Shown: piece after piece, positions 8,239-15,730 of the stretch | How the letters are laid out: each line of letters opens with the position of its first letter | How positions within the stretch are numbered: the stretch's first letter is position 1 | Origin: DATFRX01 sp035630615 | GTDB taxonomy: Bacteria; Actinomycetota; Actinomycetes; Propionibacteriales; Nocardioidaceae | Assembly (NCBI GenBank): GCA_035630615.1 | Contig: DASQKI010000109.1 | Span: 1 to 64,000 of the forward strand | Length of the DNA stretch: 64,000 bases | Direction of reading: 5' to 3' | Translations under genes and position numbers: made by a program | The notes under the pieces: model-generated | The model's input: only the letters and a program-made list of their open reading frames with translations | Database searches by the model: none | Told to the model about the DNA's origin: nothing

Positions 8239-9744
8239 TCAGCCCGCGTGCGCCCGAGCCCGCTTGGGGAGCAGGAACGCCATCGCGAACGCGACCACCG
8301 TCAGCCCGACGGTCAACAGCGTGACGTGACGAGCAGCGCTGAGGAAGCTCTCGACGTCGACCTGGGCGTCGACCGCGCCGAAGAAGACCGTGCCGAGCAC
8401 TGCCACGCCAAGCGATGCGCCGAGCTGCTGGAACGACTCCAGGAGACCGGAGGCCGAGCCCACCTCGTGGTCCTCCAGGCGGCCCACGATGATGTCGAAC
8501 AGCGGTACGAAGATCATGCCCATGCCCGTCCCGTACGCCACGAGCGGCAGCGCCAGATCCCATGCGCCGAGGCCCGCGCCGACGCTGTCAAACACCCGGT
8601 AGAGGTCGATCAGGCCGAGCGTCATGATCGTGAGCCCGATGTGCAGGATGTGGCGGCCGAGCTTGTTCATCATCGTGCTGCCGAAGATCGAGCCGATGAA
8701 CGCGCCGACCGGCCACGACGCCATCGCGAGGCTCGCGTCGAGCGGGCTGTAGTGGAGTCCGAGCTGCAAGAACAGGCCAACCGCAAGGGAGAAGCCGACG
8801 ATCGCGCCGAAGAACACGACCACGAACAAGACGCCGGAGGTGTAGGACCGCTTGGCGAAGACACTGAGCTCGACCAGCGCCGTACGCCCGACGCGCCGGC
8901 GTCGCAGCTGGTGCCATCCGAATGCCCCGAGCACCGGCACCGACGCGGCCAGCATGCCGAGCGACCAGGCTGGCCAACCGAGCTCGCGGCCCTGCACCAG
9001 CGGGTAGACGAGCAGGAACATGCCGGCGCCGGCGATCAGCGAGCCGACCAGGTCGAGCCGAGGTGCGTCTCCGGTCGGGGCGCCGGCCGGCAGCACTTTG
9101 GCGCCGACGTACAGCGAAAACGCGCCGAGCGGGAGGTTGAGCAGGAAGATCGTCCGCCAGCCGCTGCCGGCGAGGTCGGCGTCGATGAGCAGTCCGGCGA
9201 CGATCGGTCCGGCGATCACCGACAGCCCGATGACCGGACCCATGACCGCGAACGCCTTGCCGACCTCGGCGCCGAACATGTCTCGCATCAGGCCGAAGCA
9301 CTGCGGCAGCATCATCGCGCCGAAGACGCCCTGCACGACCCGCGCGCCGATCAGCGCCTCGGGCGAGCCGGCGAAGCCGCAGGCCAGCGACGCGACGACG
9401 AAGCCGGTCACCGCGAACATCAGCATCCGCTTGCGACCGAACATGTCGCCGAACCGGCCGCCGGTCAACAGGCCGACCGCCAGCGCCAGCGTGTAGCCCG
9501 CCGCGATCCACTGCAGCGTCGAGAGCGAACCACCCAGGTCGGCCCGGATCGACGGCGCCGCGACGCTGCCGACCGTCGAGTCCAGCAGGTTCATCAAGCT
9601 CGCCGCGAGAATGGCGAACAGGCCGAGCCAGCGCTTCGGGAACGTGGCGCTCGGCGTCTCCGTCGGGGCCTCGGCACCTTCTCGTACGTCCGACGAAGGC
9701 GACTCGGGCTCGTGAGCTGCGGTTTCGATCACTGATGTCGTCAT
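8239..9744 (-). CDS. MFS drug exporter, DHA2 (EmrB/QacA, 14-helix) type
   Basis: 501 aa. The family motifs are visible: motif A GRFGDMFGRKRML, motif C region GPVIGLSVIAGPIVAGLL, and LLDSTVGSVAAPSIRADLG in helix 1 with its acidic residue (motif D1). About 14 hydrophobic segments fit a proton-driven multidrug exporter of the plasma membrane. ATG 9744 is preferred over 9765 because TAGCGT lies 7 nt upstream. It diverges from a WYL regulator across 62 bp, a typical efflux-pump/regulator pair. Confidence 0.92.
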   Translation of the reverse strand: MTTSVIETAAHEPESPSSDVREGAEAPTETPSATFPKRWLGLFAILAASLMNLLDSTVGSVAAPSIRADLGGSLSTLQWIAAGYTLALAVGLLTGGRFGDMFGRKRMLMFAVTGFVVASLACGFAGSPEALIGARVVQGVFGAMMLPQCFGLMRDMFGAEVGKAFAVMGPVIGLSVIAGPIVAGLLIDADLAGSGWRTIFLLNLPLGAFSLYVGAKVLPAGAPTGDAPRLDLVGSLIAGAGMFLLVYPLVQGRELGWPAWSLGMLAASVPVLGAFGWHQLRRRRVGRTALVELSVFAKRSYTSGVLFVVVFFGAIVGFSLAVGLFLQLGLHYSPLDASLAMASWPVGAFIGSIFGSTMMNKLGRHILHIGLTIMTLGLIDLYRVFDSVGAGLGAWDLALPLVAYGTGMGMIFVPLFDIIVGRLEDHEVGSASGLLESFQQLGASLGVAVLGTVFFGAVDAQVDVESFLSAARHVTLLTVGLTVVAFAMAFLLPKRARAHAG

Positions 9745-9751
9745 GACCACT

Positions 9752-9757
9752 ACGCTA
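9752..9757 (-). promoter_or_regulatory. -10 box for the MFS gene (leaderless spacing)
   Basis: TAGCGT on the minus strand, 7 nt before ATG 9744. The shared divergent gap 9745-9806 also carries two similar short sequences, AGAATTCATTC at 9758 and AGAATCAATC at 9790, that could be regulator half-sites. Confidence 0.45.
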
Positions 9758-9806
9758 GAATTCATTCCGGCCAGTTTTTGACCGCAATCAGAATCAATCT
9801 GGAGTC

Positions 9807-10766
9807 ATGGCGAACACGAGCGCACGCATGCTTCGGCTGTTGTCCCTGCTCCAGACCCATCGGTTCTGGCCCGGCGGCGAGCTGGCCGACCGACTGGACG
9901 TCAGCGAGCGGACGCTGCGCCGCGACATCGACCGGCTCCGGGAGCTCGGCTATCCGGTCAACGCCGCCCGCGGGGTTGCCGGCGGCTATCAGCTCCAGGC
10001 CGGCAGCGCCCTGCCACCGCTGCTGCTCGACGACGAGGAGGCCGTCGCCATCGCGGTCGGGCTGCGGACCGCTGCCGGCGGCGCGGTCGACGGCATCGAG
10101 GAAACGTCGCTGCGCGCGCTGACCAAGGTCGTCCAGGTGTTGCCGCGCCGGTTGCGCCGCCGGGTCGAGGCACTGGGGTCCTACACCGTGCCGGCGGCAT
10201 GGGGCGGCGGACCCACTGTCGATGCTCTGGCGCTGACCGTCATCGCGCAGGCCTGCCGCGACGACGAGCGGTTGCGCTTCGCCTACACCGCCCGTGACGC
10301 CAAAAAGACCCGCCGCCTGGTGGAGCCGCACCGACTCGTGTCGCTCGGCCGCCGGTGGTACCTCGTGGCATGGGACGTCGAGCGACACGACTGGCGAACC
10401 TTCCGGGTCGATCGGCTCAGCAAACCGGAGTCGACCGGCGCCCGGTTTCGGCAGCGAGATGTGCCCGGCGGTGATGCCGCAACGTTCGTCCGCGACCAGC
10501 TGGCATCGGTGCCGACACGCTACGAAGTCAGGGTCACCGTCCAGACGCCGTCCCGCGACGTCGAGCGGGTCGTTCGGCACTGGGGGACGGTCGAGGCGAT
10601 CGATGACGCCACCTGTCGCCTCACGATGAACGTCGACTCCTTCGAGTGGCCGGCGTTCGTCCTCACCACCGTCGGGGCCGAGTTCGAGGTGCAGGTACCG
10701 ACCGCGCTGCGCGACTACCTGCGCGAGCGAGGCGAGCTGTTCCTGCGGGCCGCTCCGGCCGGCTAG
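9807..10766 (+). CDS. YafY/WYL-family transcriptional regulator
   Basis: 319 aa. An N-terminal winged helix (RMLRLLSLLQTHRFWPGGEL, RTLRRDIDRLRELGYPV) is followed by a central WYL domain (RWYLVAWDVERHDWRTFRVD) and a C-terminal WCX extension. WYL proteins sense a small ligand or nucleic acid and control nearby genes, and the divergent MFS exporter is the obvious target. GGAG sits 6 nt before ATG 9807. Its stop overlaps the convergent AlkZ-like stop by the tetramer CTAG. Confidence 0.9.
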   Translation: MANTSARMLRLLSLLQTHRFWPGGELADRLDVSERTLRRDIDRLRELGYPVNAARGVAGGYQLQAGSALPPLLLDDEEAVAIAVGLRTAAGGAVDGIEETSLRALTKVVQVLPRRLRRRVEALGSYTVPAAWGGGPTVDALALTVIAQACRDDERLRFAYTARDAKKTRRLVEPHRLVSLGRRWYLVAWDVERHDWRTFRVDRLSKPESTGARFRQRDVPGGDAATFVRDQLASVPTRYEVRVTVQTPSRDVERVVRHWGTVEAIDDATCRLTMNVDSFEWPAFVLTTVGAEFEVQVPTALRDYLRERGELFLRAAPAG

Positions 10767-11836
10767 CCCGCCGGGAGTACGCGCACCTCGCCGACCTCAC
10801 CACGGACGAACCGTACGAGCGACCGGCCCTCGGCCTCGATCGCGTCGACGGCCGACGGGGATGGCGATTCGAAGGGCTGGACGACCAGGTCCGACCCGTC
10901 GAACCGCCAGTCCGCGGCGTACCAACCGTCGATCAACACGGTGCCAGCTGCCGCACCGTTGCCGGGCGGCAGTGGGACGCGGCGCCCCTTCGGCACGACC
11001 CGCCGTCGGTCCTTGTGGGACAGCAGCACGTTGTCGTACTCCGGCAGGAATCGCACCGGCGCCGGCGCATCGGGATCCGGCCGCGGCGCGTCCGGCAGGT
11101 CATAGAGGTCGACGCCGTCGTCCGACCGCAGCACGCGCAACGACAGACGCAGCCGCTCGACGACCTCGCTGAGACGGGTCCGACCGCACCAGGCCTGCAC
11201 GTCCTGCACCGTGGCCGGGCCGAAGGCCGCGAGGTAGCGCAGCACGAGGCGATTGAGCGACGGGCTCGCGTCGAGCGGGCGGCCCAGCCAAGTCTCGAGT
11301 GTCGTCAACGCCGGCCGTCCGGTGCGCCCCCAGACACCGCGCGGCGGCACCTGGACGAGCCCCAGCCGCAGGTGCGCGACAAGGGCAAGGGTGCCCACAT
11401 CGGCATCCGGCCACCGCTGCCTGAGCGCCGCGCGCAGTTCGGCCGGCGTGTGCGGCCGGGCCTCGACCAGCTCGCGGGCGTACGCCAGCACCGGCGCGAC
11501 GTCGACGTGATCGACCATCCGTCCGTGATAGCGGTCGAGAGCCGGTTGCAGCAGCGGCCGCAGGGTCAAGGCGTCGCGATCGGTGACGAGGTGGATCGTG
11601 CCGCGCATGAGCGACGTCCGGACGGCCCGCCGCTCAAGCAAGAGGCTGGCGAGCTCGCCGGTCTCGAAGTCGGCCAGCCGCGACCACAGACCGATGTACG
11701 GCGCGAGCGGCGCCTGGCCCTGCATGCCGACCAGGTGCTCGATCGCGTCGTAGGCCGACATCGAGCGACGGTCGAGCAACAGCTGCCGGGCCAGCAGCGC
11801 CCGGTTGAGCGCGCGCCGGCTCAGTGTCATCGGCAT
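10763..11836 (-). CDS. winged-helix DNA-binding protein, HTH_42 (AlkZ/YcaQ-like)
   Basis: 357 aa, the normal length of the HTH_42 family, whose characterised members AlkZ and YcaQ are DNA glycosylases that unhook interstrand crosslinks. The QxQ motif used by those enzymes is present as QGQ at residues 39-41 (LVGMQGQAPLAPYIGLWSRL). The later segment TSLMRGTIHLV and the C-terminal VLIDGWYAADWRFDG also match. A base-excision role in crosslink or alkylation repair is plausible but not proven; many actinobacterial paralogs are untested. ATG 11836 follows a TACGCT box at leaderless spacing. Confidence 0.85.
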   Translation of the reverse strand: MPMTLSRRALNRALLARQLLLDRRSMSAYDAIEHLVGMQGQAPLAPYIGLWSRLADFETGELASLLLERRAVRTSLMRGTIHLVTDRDALTLRPLLQPALDRYHGRMVDHVDVAPVLAYARELVEARPHTPAELRAALRQRWPDADVGTLALVAHLRLGLVQVPPRGVWGRTGRPALTTLETWLGRPLDASPSLNRLVLRYLAAFGPATVQDVQAWCGRTRLSEVVERLRLSLRVLRSDDGVDLYDLPDAPRPDPDAPAPVRFLPEYDNVLLSHKDRRRVVPKGRRVPLPPGNGAAAGTVLIDGWYAADWRFDGSDLVVQPFESPSPSAVDAIEAEGRSLVRFVRGEVGEVRVLPAG

Positions 11837-11843
11837 GGGGCGC

Positions 11844-11849
11844 AGCGTA
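11844..11849 (-). promoter_or_regulatory. -10 box for the AlkZ-like gene (leaderless spacing)
   Basis: TACGCT on the minus strand, 7 nt before ATG 11836. Confidence 0.5.
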
Positions 11850-12004
11850 CGCCGGTCGCAGCCGCCGCTACCCGACTCGACGTAGCCGACGCCGCTCCCG
11901 TACGCGAGATGCCGTAGCCCAAGTGTCGCTCGTGAGCCGACGACCTCGGCGTCGTTCGCGACAAGGCTGGTCGCACCTGATCGACTCGACGAACGGAGAC
12001 TCCC

Positions 12005-12580
12005 ATGGCAACCCTGACCACCCTCCCCACGCGGCGGCGCCCAGGCCTTCCGGCCCGAAGCTCGCCGCTGCTCGACCGTGTCGCCGACTGGCTCGCCCGC
12101 TACAGCATCGACATCCTGCGGATCAGCCTGGGCGTGGTCTTTCTGGTCTTCGGGACGCTGAAGTTCTTCCCGGACGCGAGCCCGGCCCAACCGCTGGTCG
12201 AGCGCACGATCGACACGCTGACCTTCGGCGTGATCACCGGGCAGGCCGCGCTGACCATGACCGCCGTCGCTGAGTGCGTCATCGGCATCACCCTGGTCAC
12301 CGGCAAGTTCCTGCGGATCGGACTGCTGGTGCTCGGCGGGTCGCTGGTCGGGATCATGTCGCCGCTGGTGCTCTTCTACAGCGACCTCGTGCCCGACACC
12401 CCGACGCTCGAGGGCCAGTACGTCTTCAAGGACATCGTGCTGGTCGCCGCCGGACTGGTGGTCGCCGCCCGTGCCCTGAACGACGATCCGTCACTCGTGG
12501 TCGGATCATCCGTAAGGGAGCAGGGCGCGACCAGTGACGGATTAGTCGGGACTAGTGACGGATGGTCGAACCACGAGTGA
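12005..12580 (+). CDS. DoxX-family membrane protein with element-derived tail
   Basis: 191 aa. Four hydrophobic helices from residue 35 onward (DILRISLGVVFLVFGTLKFF, then ITLVTGKFLRIGLLVLGGSL) identify the DoxX family, linked to redox or thiol homeostasis in mycobacteria. GGAGAC precedes ATG 12005. The last ~33 residues (NDDPSLVVGSS ... GWSNHE) are not part of the fold: they are encoded by the palindromic repeat at 12481-12590, so the original protein probably ended shortly after VVAARAL. The gene overlaps the convergent ispH 3' end by 39 bp inside that repeat. Confidence 0.85.
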   Translation: MATLTTLPTRRRPGLPARSSPLLDRVADWLARYSIDILRISLGVVFLVFGTLKFFPDASPAQPLVERTIDTLTFGVITGQAALTMTAVAECVIGITLVTGKFLRIGLLVLGGSLVGIMSPLVLFYSDLVPDTPTLEGQYVFKDIVLVAAGLVVAARALNDDPSLVVGSSVREQGATSDGLVGTSDGWSNHE

Positions 12581-12590
12581 CGGATCGTCG
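12481..12590. repeat. palindromic element between doxX and ispH (family E)
   Basis: Perfect 21-bp arms at 12481-12501 and 12570-12590. Within the interval AGTGACGGAT occurs three times at 21-22-bp spacing (12533, 12554, 12576), with its complement at 12486. The whole element is coding on both strands, giving the C-terminal tails of DoxX and IspH. Confidence 0.9.
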
Positions 12591-13567
12591 TGAGCTCGCA
12601 GGTCGCGACGAAGCTCCGGCGGCAACGCGAAGATGAGGCTCTCCTCGGCCGTGTGCACCGACTCGGCCGGGGGGAAGCCTCGCGTCTGGAGCCAGTTGAG
12701 GACCCCCTCGACCAGGTCCTCGGGGACCGACGCGCCGGAGGTCACGCCGACCGTGGTGACGCCCTCGAGCCACGCCGGGTCGATCTCGTCGGCGTCGTCG
12801 ACCCGGTACGCGGCGTCGGCGCCGGTCTCCAGGGCCACCTCGACCAGCCGTACCGAGTTGGACGAGTTGCCCGAACCCACCACGAGCACGAGTTGTGCCT
12901 CTCGGGCGATCTCCTTGACCGCCTGCTGCCGGTTTTGCGTCGCGTAGCAGATGTCGTCGCTCGGCGGGTCGATCAGGTTGGGGAACTTCTCCCGGATGCG
13001 GTCGACGGTCTCCATCGTCTCGTCGACGCTCAGCGTGGTCTGCGACAGCCAGGACACCTTGGAAGGATCGCGCACCTCGAGCGCGTCGACGTCGTCGGGG
13101 CCTTGGACCAGCGTGATGTGGCTTGGCGCCTCCCCCGCCGTGCCCTCGACCTCCTCGTGGCCGGCGTGGCCGATCAGCAGGATGTCGTGATCGTCACCGG
13201 CGAAGCGGCGTGCCTCGTGATGCACCTTGGTGACCAACGGGCAGGTGGCGTCGATCGTCTTCAGCTGACGGTCGGCGGCCTCGGAGTGGACGGCCGGCGA
13301 AACACCATGGGCCGAGAAGACCACGGTCGCGCCTTCGGGAACCTCGTCGAGCTCCTCGACGAAGATCGCACCGCGCTCTTCGAGACCGTGTACGACGTGC
13401 TTGTTGTGCACGATCTGCTTGCGGACATAGACGGGCGCACCGTAGAGGTCGAGCGCCTTCTCCACTGTGATGACGGCGCGGTCGACCCCGGCGCAGTAGC
13501 CGCGCGGGGCGGCGAGCAGGACACGGCGGTCGGTCGCTGTGCTGGTCGAGGCGGTGGGTGCGCTCAT
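12542..13567 (-). CDS. ispH: 4-hydroxy-3-methylbut-2-enyl diphosphate reductase
   Basis: 341 aa. Last enzyme of the MEP isoprenoid pathway, reducing HMBPP to IPP and DMAPP with a [4Fe-4S] cluster. The three cluster cysteines are C25 (PRGYCAGVDRA), C109 (DATCPLV) and C207 (DDICYATQNRQ), and the catalytic glutamate lies in GHAGHEEVEGT. ATG 13567 sits 7 nt after TACGAT, better than ATG 13576. The last ~15 residues (HDDPSLVVRPSVTSPD) come from the shared palindrome and match the added tail of DoxX. In M. tuberculosis the ortholog (lytB2) is also close to ychF and xseA. Confidence 0.97.
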   Translation of the reverse strand: MSAPTASTSTATDRRVLLAAPRGYCAGVDRAVITVEKALDLYGAPVYVRKQIVHNKHVVHGLEERGAIFVEELDEVPEGATVVFSAHGVSPAVHSEAADRQLKTIDATCPLVTKVHHEARRFAGDDHDILLIGHAGHEEVEGTAGEAPSHITLVQGPDDVDALEVRDPSKVSWLSQTTLSVDETMETVDRIREKFPNLIDPPSDDICYATQNRQQAVKEIAREAQLVLVVGSGNSSNSVRLVEVALETGADAAYRVDDADEIDPAWLEGVTTVGVTSGASVPEDLVEGVLNWLQTRGFPPAESVHTAEESLIFALPPELRRDLRAHDDPSLVVRPSVTSPD

Positions 13568-13574
13568 GCGACCC

Positions 13575-13580
13575 ATCGTA
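13575..13580 (-). promoter_or_regulatory. -10 box for ispH (leaderless spacing)
   Basis: TACGAT on the minus strand, 7 nt before ATG 13567. Confidence 0.5.
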
Positions 13581-13614
13581 CGGACGGCACCTGAGCACCC
13601 GCTGTTGCGGTTTC

Positions 13615-13662
13615 GCGTACATCTGCGTCACTGCCTGCGTCTCCGGTGACGCGGATGTGCGC
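13615..13662. repeat. palindrome downstream of azlD
   Basis: 19-bp arms at 13615-13633 and 13644-13662. The three mismatches are all T against C, so the transcript of one strand keeps pairing through G-U. It lies between the ispH promoter and the azlD stop and may end azlCD transcription. Confidence 0.8.
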
Positions 13663-13685
13663 AGAGCCGCGTCGACCGAGCTGGC

Positions 13686-14009
13686 TCACGGGACGCCGAG
13701 GAGCCGAAGGCCGGCGGCCGTTGCGGCGGCGGCGACCACCACGACGACGAACGGGGCCTTGCGCCAGGCCAGTGCTCCCGCGACGGCGACCCCGGCCGGC
13801 CGGGCGTATCCGGCGAAGTCGTGCGCGGCGAACAACGCGGTCGTCGCGACCAGAGCCGTGAACAACACCACAGTCGCACGGTTGAGCACCTCCTCGACCC
13901 GCGGCGCGAGGTCGACCCGGTCGCCCAGCAGCGGACCGGCGAGGCGGAACGCGTACGTGCCGACACCGAGCACGACCGTGGCGATTACGAGCGTCATCGA
14001 GGTCGTCAT
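13686..14009 (-). CDS. azlD: AzlD-family branched-chain amino acid transport subunit
   Basis: 107 aa with about four hydrophobic helices (TLVIATVVLGVGTYAFRLAG; VVLFTALVATTALFA; a C-terminal VVVVVAAAATAAG). AzlD is the small partner of AzlC in a two-subunit exporter of branched-chain amino acids or similar compounds. ATG 14009 overlaps the azlC stop by 4 bp, so translation is coupled; a longer frame upstream is azlC shadow. Confidence 0.88.
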   Translation of the reverse strand: MTTSMTLVIATVVLGVGTYAFRLAGPLLGDRVDLAPRVEEVLNRATVVLFTALVATTALFAAHDFAGYARPAGVAVAGALAWRKAPFVVVVVAAAATAAGLRLLGVP

Positions 14010-14704
14010 GCGTGGGCCTCCTCGGGCTCGGTCGACCGTCGCCGTGGCGACAGTCCGGCCACGACGCCAAGAACGGCGAGCAGCACCGGCAGGCCGGCCG
14101 GCAGGAACGGTGTGGCCGCCAGCGCGATCGCGGCTCCGACCGCGGCCGCCCGGCGGGTCGCCGCAGTACTCAGCGACGGCAGCACCAACGCGAGCAGCAC
14201 CGCGGGGAAGGCGGCGTCCAGACCGAACGCATCGGTGTCGCTGATCGCGGTGCCACCCAACACGCCGAGCAGGACGCCGACGTTCCAGCACACGAGGAGC
14301 CCGACTCCGCCGGCCCAGTACGCCGCCCGCCGCTGCTCGGCGTCGCGTTGTGCGAGCGCGAACGCGACCGTCTCGTCGACCATGAGATGGCTGCCGACGA
14401 GCCGGCGCCACCCGCGACCGACCAGGTCACCCACGGCGAACCCGAACGGCAGGTGTCGCACGTTGATCAGCAGGCTGGCGGCCACCGCGGCGACCGGATT
14501 GCCGCCGGCCGCGACGAGTCCGACGAACATGAACTGCGCGGCTCCGGCGAACACCACGACCGACAGGAGCACCGGCAGCCAGAGCGGCAGCCCTTCGCTG
14601 ACGGCGATCGCGCCGAGCGAGGCGCCGACGATCCCGTCGGCCACGCACACCAGCGCGATGTCGCGGGCCAACTCGCGGTCCAAGGTTCGCCATATCGAAC
14701 GCAT
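14006..14704 (-). CDS. azlC: AzlC-family permease
   Basis: 232 aa. It contains the AzlC signature stretch GASLGAIAVSEGLPLWLP with VFAGAAQFMFVGL and LLINVRHLPFGFAVG, and about six to seven membrane helices. With AzlD it forms an amino acid exporter in the plasma membrane. It is divergent from an XRE-cupin regulator, a common arrangement for azlCD. A TATAGA sequence lies only 5 nt before ATG 14704, so the mRNA may be nearly leaderless. Confidence 0.92.
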   Translation of the reverse strand: MRSIWRTLDRELARDIALVCVADGIVGASLGAIAVSEGLPLWLPVLLSVVVFAGAAQFMFVGLVAAGGNPVAAVAASLLINVRHLPFGFAVGDLVGRGWRRLVGSHLMVDETVAFALAQRDAEQRRAAYWAGGVGLLVCWNVGVLLGVLGGTAISDTDAFGLDAAFPAVLLALVLPSLSTAATRRAAAVGAAIALAATPFLPAGLPVLLAVLGVVAGLSPRRRSTEPEEAHA

Positions 14705-14711
14705 CGCCTTC

Positions 14712-14717
14712 TATACT
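14712..14717 (+). promoter_or_regulatory. -10 box for the XRE-cupin gene in the divergent azlC gap
   Basis: TATACT, about 57 nt upstream of ATG 14775. The complement of the overlapping bases gives TATAGA for azlC, so the two promoters probably overlap. GAACGA and TTCGTC nearby may be regulator contacts. Confidence 0.4.
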
Positions 14718-14774
14718 GAACGAGACGACAGTGTTCGTCAAACCGAACGGATCGACCGCTGGAGCGAACCCGAC

Positions 14775-15344
14775 ATGGCCAAGCACGGCACCCGTAGCGG
14801 CGCCCCCCTCGAGGTCATCGCCGCCTCGCTGCAAGCCGAGCGCCGCCGGGCCGGGCTGTCCCTCGCCGAGGTGGCCCGCCGGGCCGGCATCGCCAAGTCG
14901 ACCCTGTCGCAACTCGAGTCCGGTGCCGGCAATCCCAGCATCGAGACCCTGTGGGCGCTCGGAGTCGCGCTCGACGTGCCGTTCGCTCGGCTCGTCGATC
15001 CACCCCGCCCCCGCGTCCAGGTCATCCGCTACGGCGAGGGACCGACCGTCGCGTCGGAGCAGGCCGACTACATCGGGACGCTGCTCGCATCGTCACCGCC
15101 CAACGCCCGCCGCGACATCTACCTGCTGACGTTCCAGCCGGGCGCACCGCGAAAGTCGGAACCGCACATGCCGGGCGTCATCGAACACACCGTGCTCTGC
15201 AGCGGACGGGCGTTGATCGGCGTCGCCAGTGACCCGGTCGAGCTGACGCCCGGCGACTACATCGCCTATCCCGGCGACCAGCCGCACATCTTCGAGGCGC
15301 TCGAGCCCGACGCGGTCGCCGTCCTCGTCTCGGAGCACGTCTGA
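14775..15344 (+). CDS. XRE-family regulator with C-terminal cupin
   Basis: 189 aa. The helix-turn-helix at residues 15-70 (RRAGLSLAEVARRAGIAKST, QLESGAGNPSIETLWALG) is followed by a cupin sensor domain at about 105-185 (LTPGDYIAYPGDQPHIFEAL). Such proteins sense a small metabolite and usually control a divergent gene, here most likely azlCD. GGAGCG precedes ATG 14775; the very long upstream frame is non-coding. Confidence 0.9.
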   Translation: MAKHGTRSGAPLEVIAASLQAERRRAGLSLAEVARRAGIAKSTLSQLESGAGNPSIETLWALGVALDVPFARLVDPPRPRVQVIRYGEGPTVASEQADYIGTLLASSPPNARRDIYLLTFQPGAPRKSEPHMPGVIEHTVLCSGRALIGVASDPVELTPGDYIAYPGDQPHIFEALEPDAVAVLVSEHV

Positions 15345-15349
15345 CCGAG

Positions 15350-15403
15350 TGTTGGCGCGAAATCGCACCAAGATCGCCACGGGCCTGCAGTTTCGCGCCA
15401 ACA
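15350..15403. repeat. palindrome, family A copy 1
   Basis: Arms TGTTGGCGCGAAA (15350-15362) and its complement (15391-15403) are perfect over 13 bp and extend inward with mismatches. The same outer arm recurs at 49932-49990. It lies between the regulator stop and the SelW-like gene. Confidence 0.85.
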
Positions 15404-15409
15404 GTTGCC

Positions 15410-15415
15410 GATACT
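15410..15415 (+). promoter_or_regulatory. -10 box for the SelW-like gene (leaderless spacing)
   Basis: GATACT, 6 nt before GTG 15422. The same hexamer and spacing precede GTG 1645. Confidence 0.5.
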
Positions 15416-15421
15416 GGAGCC

Positions 15422-15704
15422 GTGAGCATCGATGGCGCCCGGATCGAGATCAACTACTGCACGCAATGCCGATGGCTGATGCGCGCCGCCTGGATGGCTC
15501 AGGAGCTGCTGACGACCTTCGAGTCCGACCTGGCCGAGGTAGCGCTGATCCCAGGCACCGGCGGGATCTTCGAGGTACGCGTCGACGGCCAGACGGTCTG
15601 GTCGCGCAAGGCCGACGGCGGGTTCCCGGAGCCGAAGGAGCTCAAGCAGCGAGTACGCGACCTCATCGCCCCCCGACCGCAGTCTGGGCCACGCCGACCG
15701 CTAA
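15422..15704 (+). CDS. SelT/SelW/SelH (Rdx) family protein, C-terminus frameshifted
   Basis: A thioredoxin-fold selenoprotein-W-like protein with Cys in place of Sec: CxxC at residues 13 and 16 (NYCTQCRWLMRAAWMAQELL) and the conserved GTGGIFEV and GGFPEPKELKQRVRD. Near the end the frame breaks. A run of six C at 15669-15674 should be five: with one fewer C the frame reads PDRSLGHADR and stops at TAA 15702-15704, the canonical family ending. As given, the frame instead runs without a stop into the next gene, creating a false-looking fusion. Either a sequencing or assembly indel or a real mutation or slippage site would explain this. Confidence 0.8.
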
Positions 15705-15717
15705 CGCTCCGGCGCCC

Positions 15718-15723
15718 TAGTGT
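15718..15723 (+). promoter_or_regulatory. -10 box for the MDR oxidoreductase (leaderless spacing)
   Basis: TAGTGT, 7 nt before ATG 15731. It argues that the oxidoreductase is its own gene, not the C-terminal half of a fusion. Confidence 0.55.
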
Positions 15724-15730
15724 GAGGCGT

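Noticed and set aside
8107..9735. 542-codon plus-strand frame opposite the MFS gene
   Set aside because: Composition rich in Arg/Asp/His and without domains; the minus strand encodes an intact 14-helix transporter.
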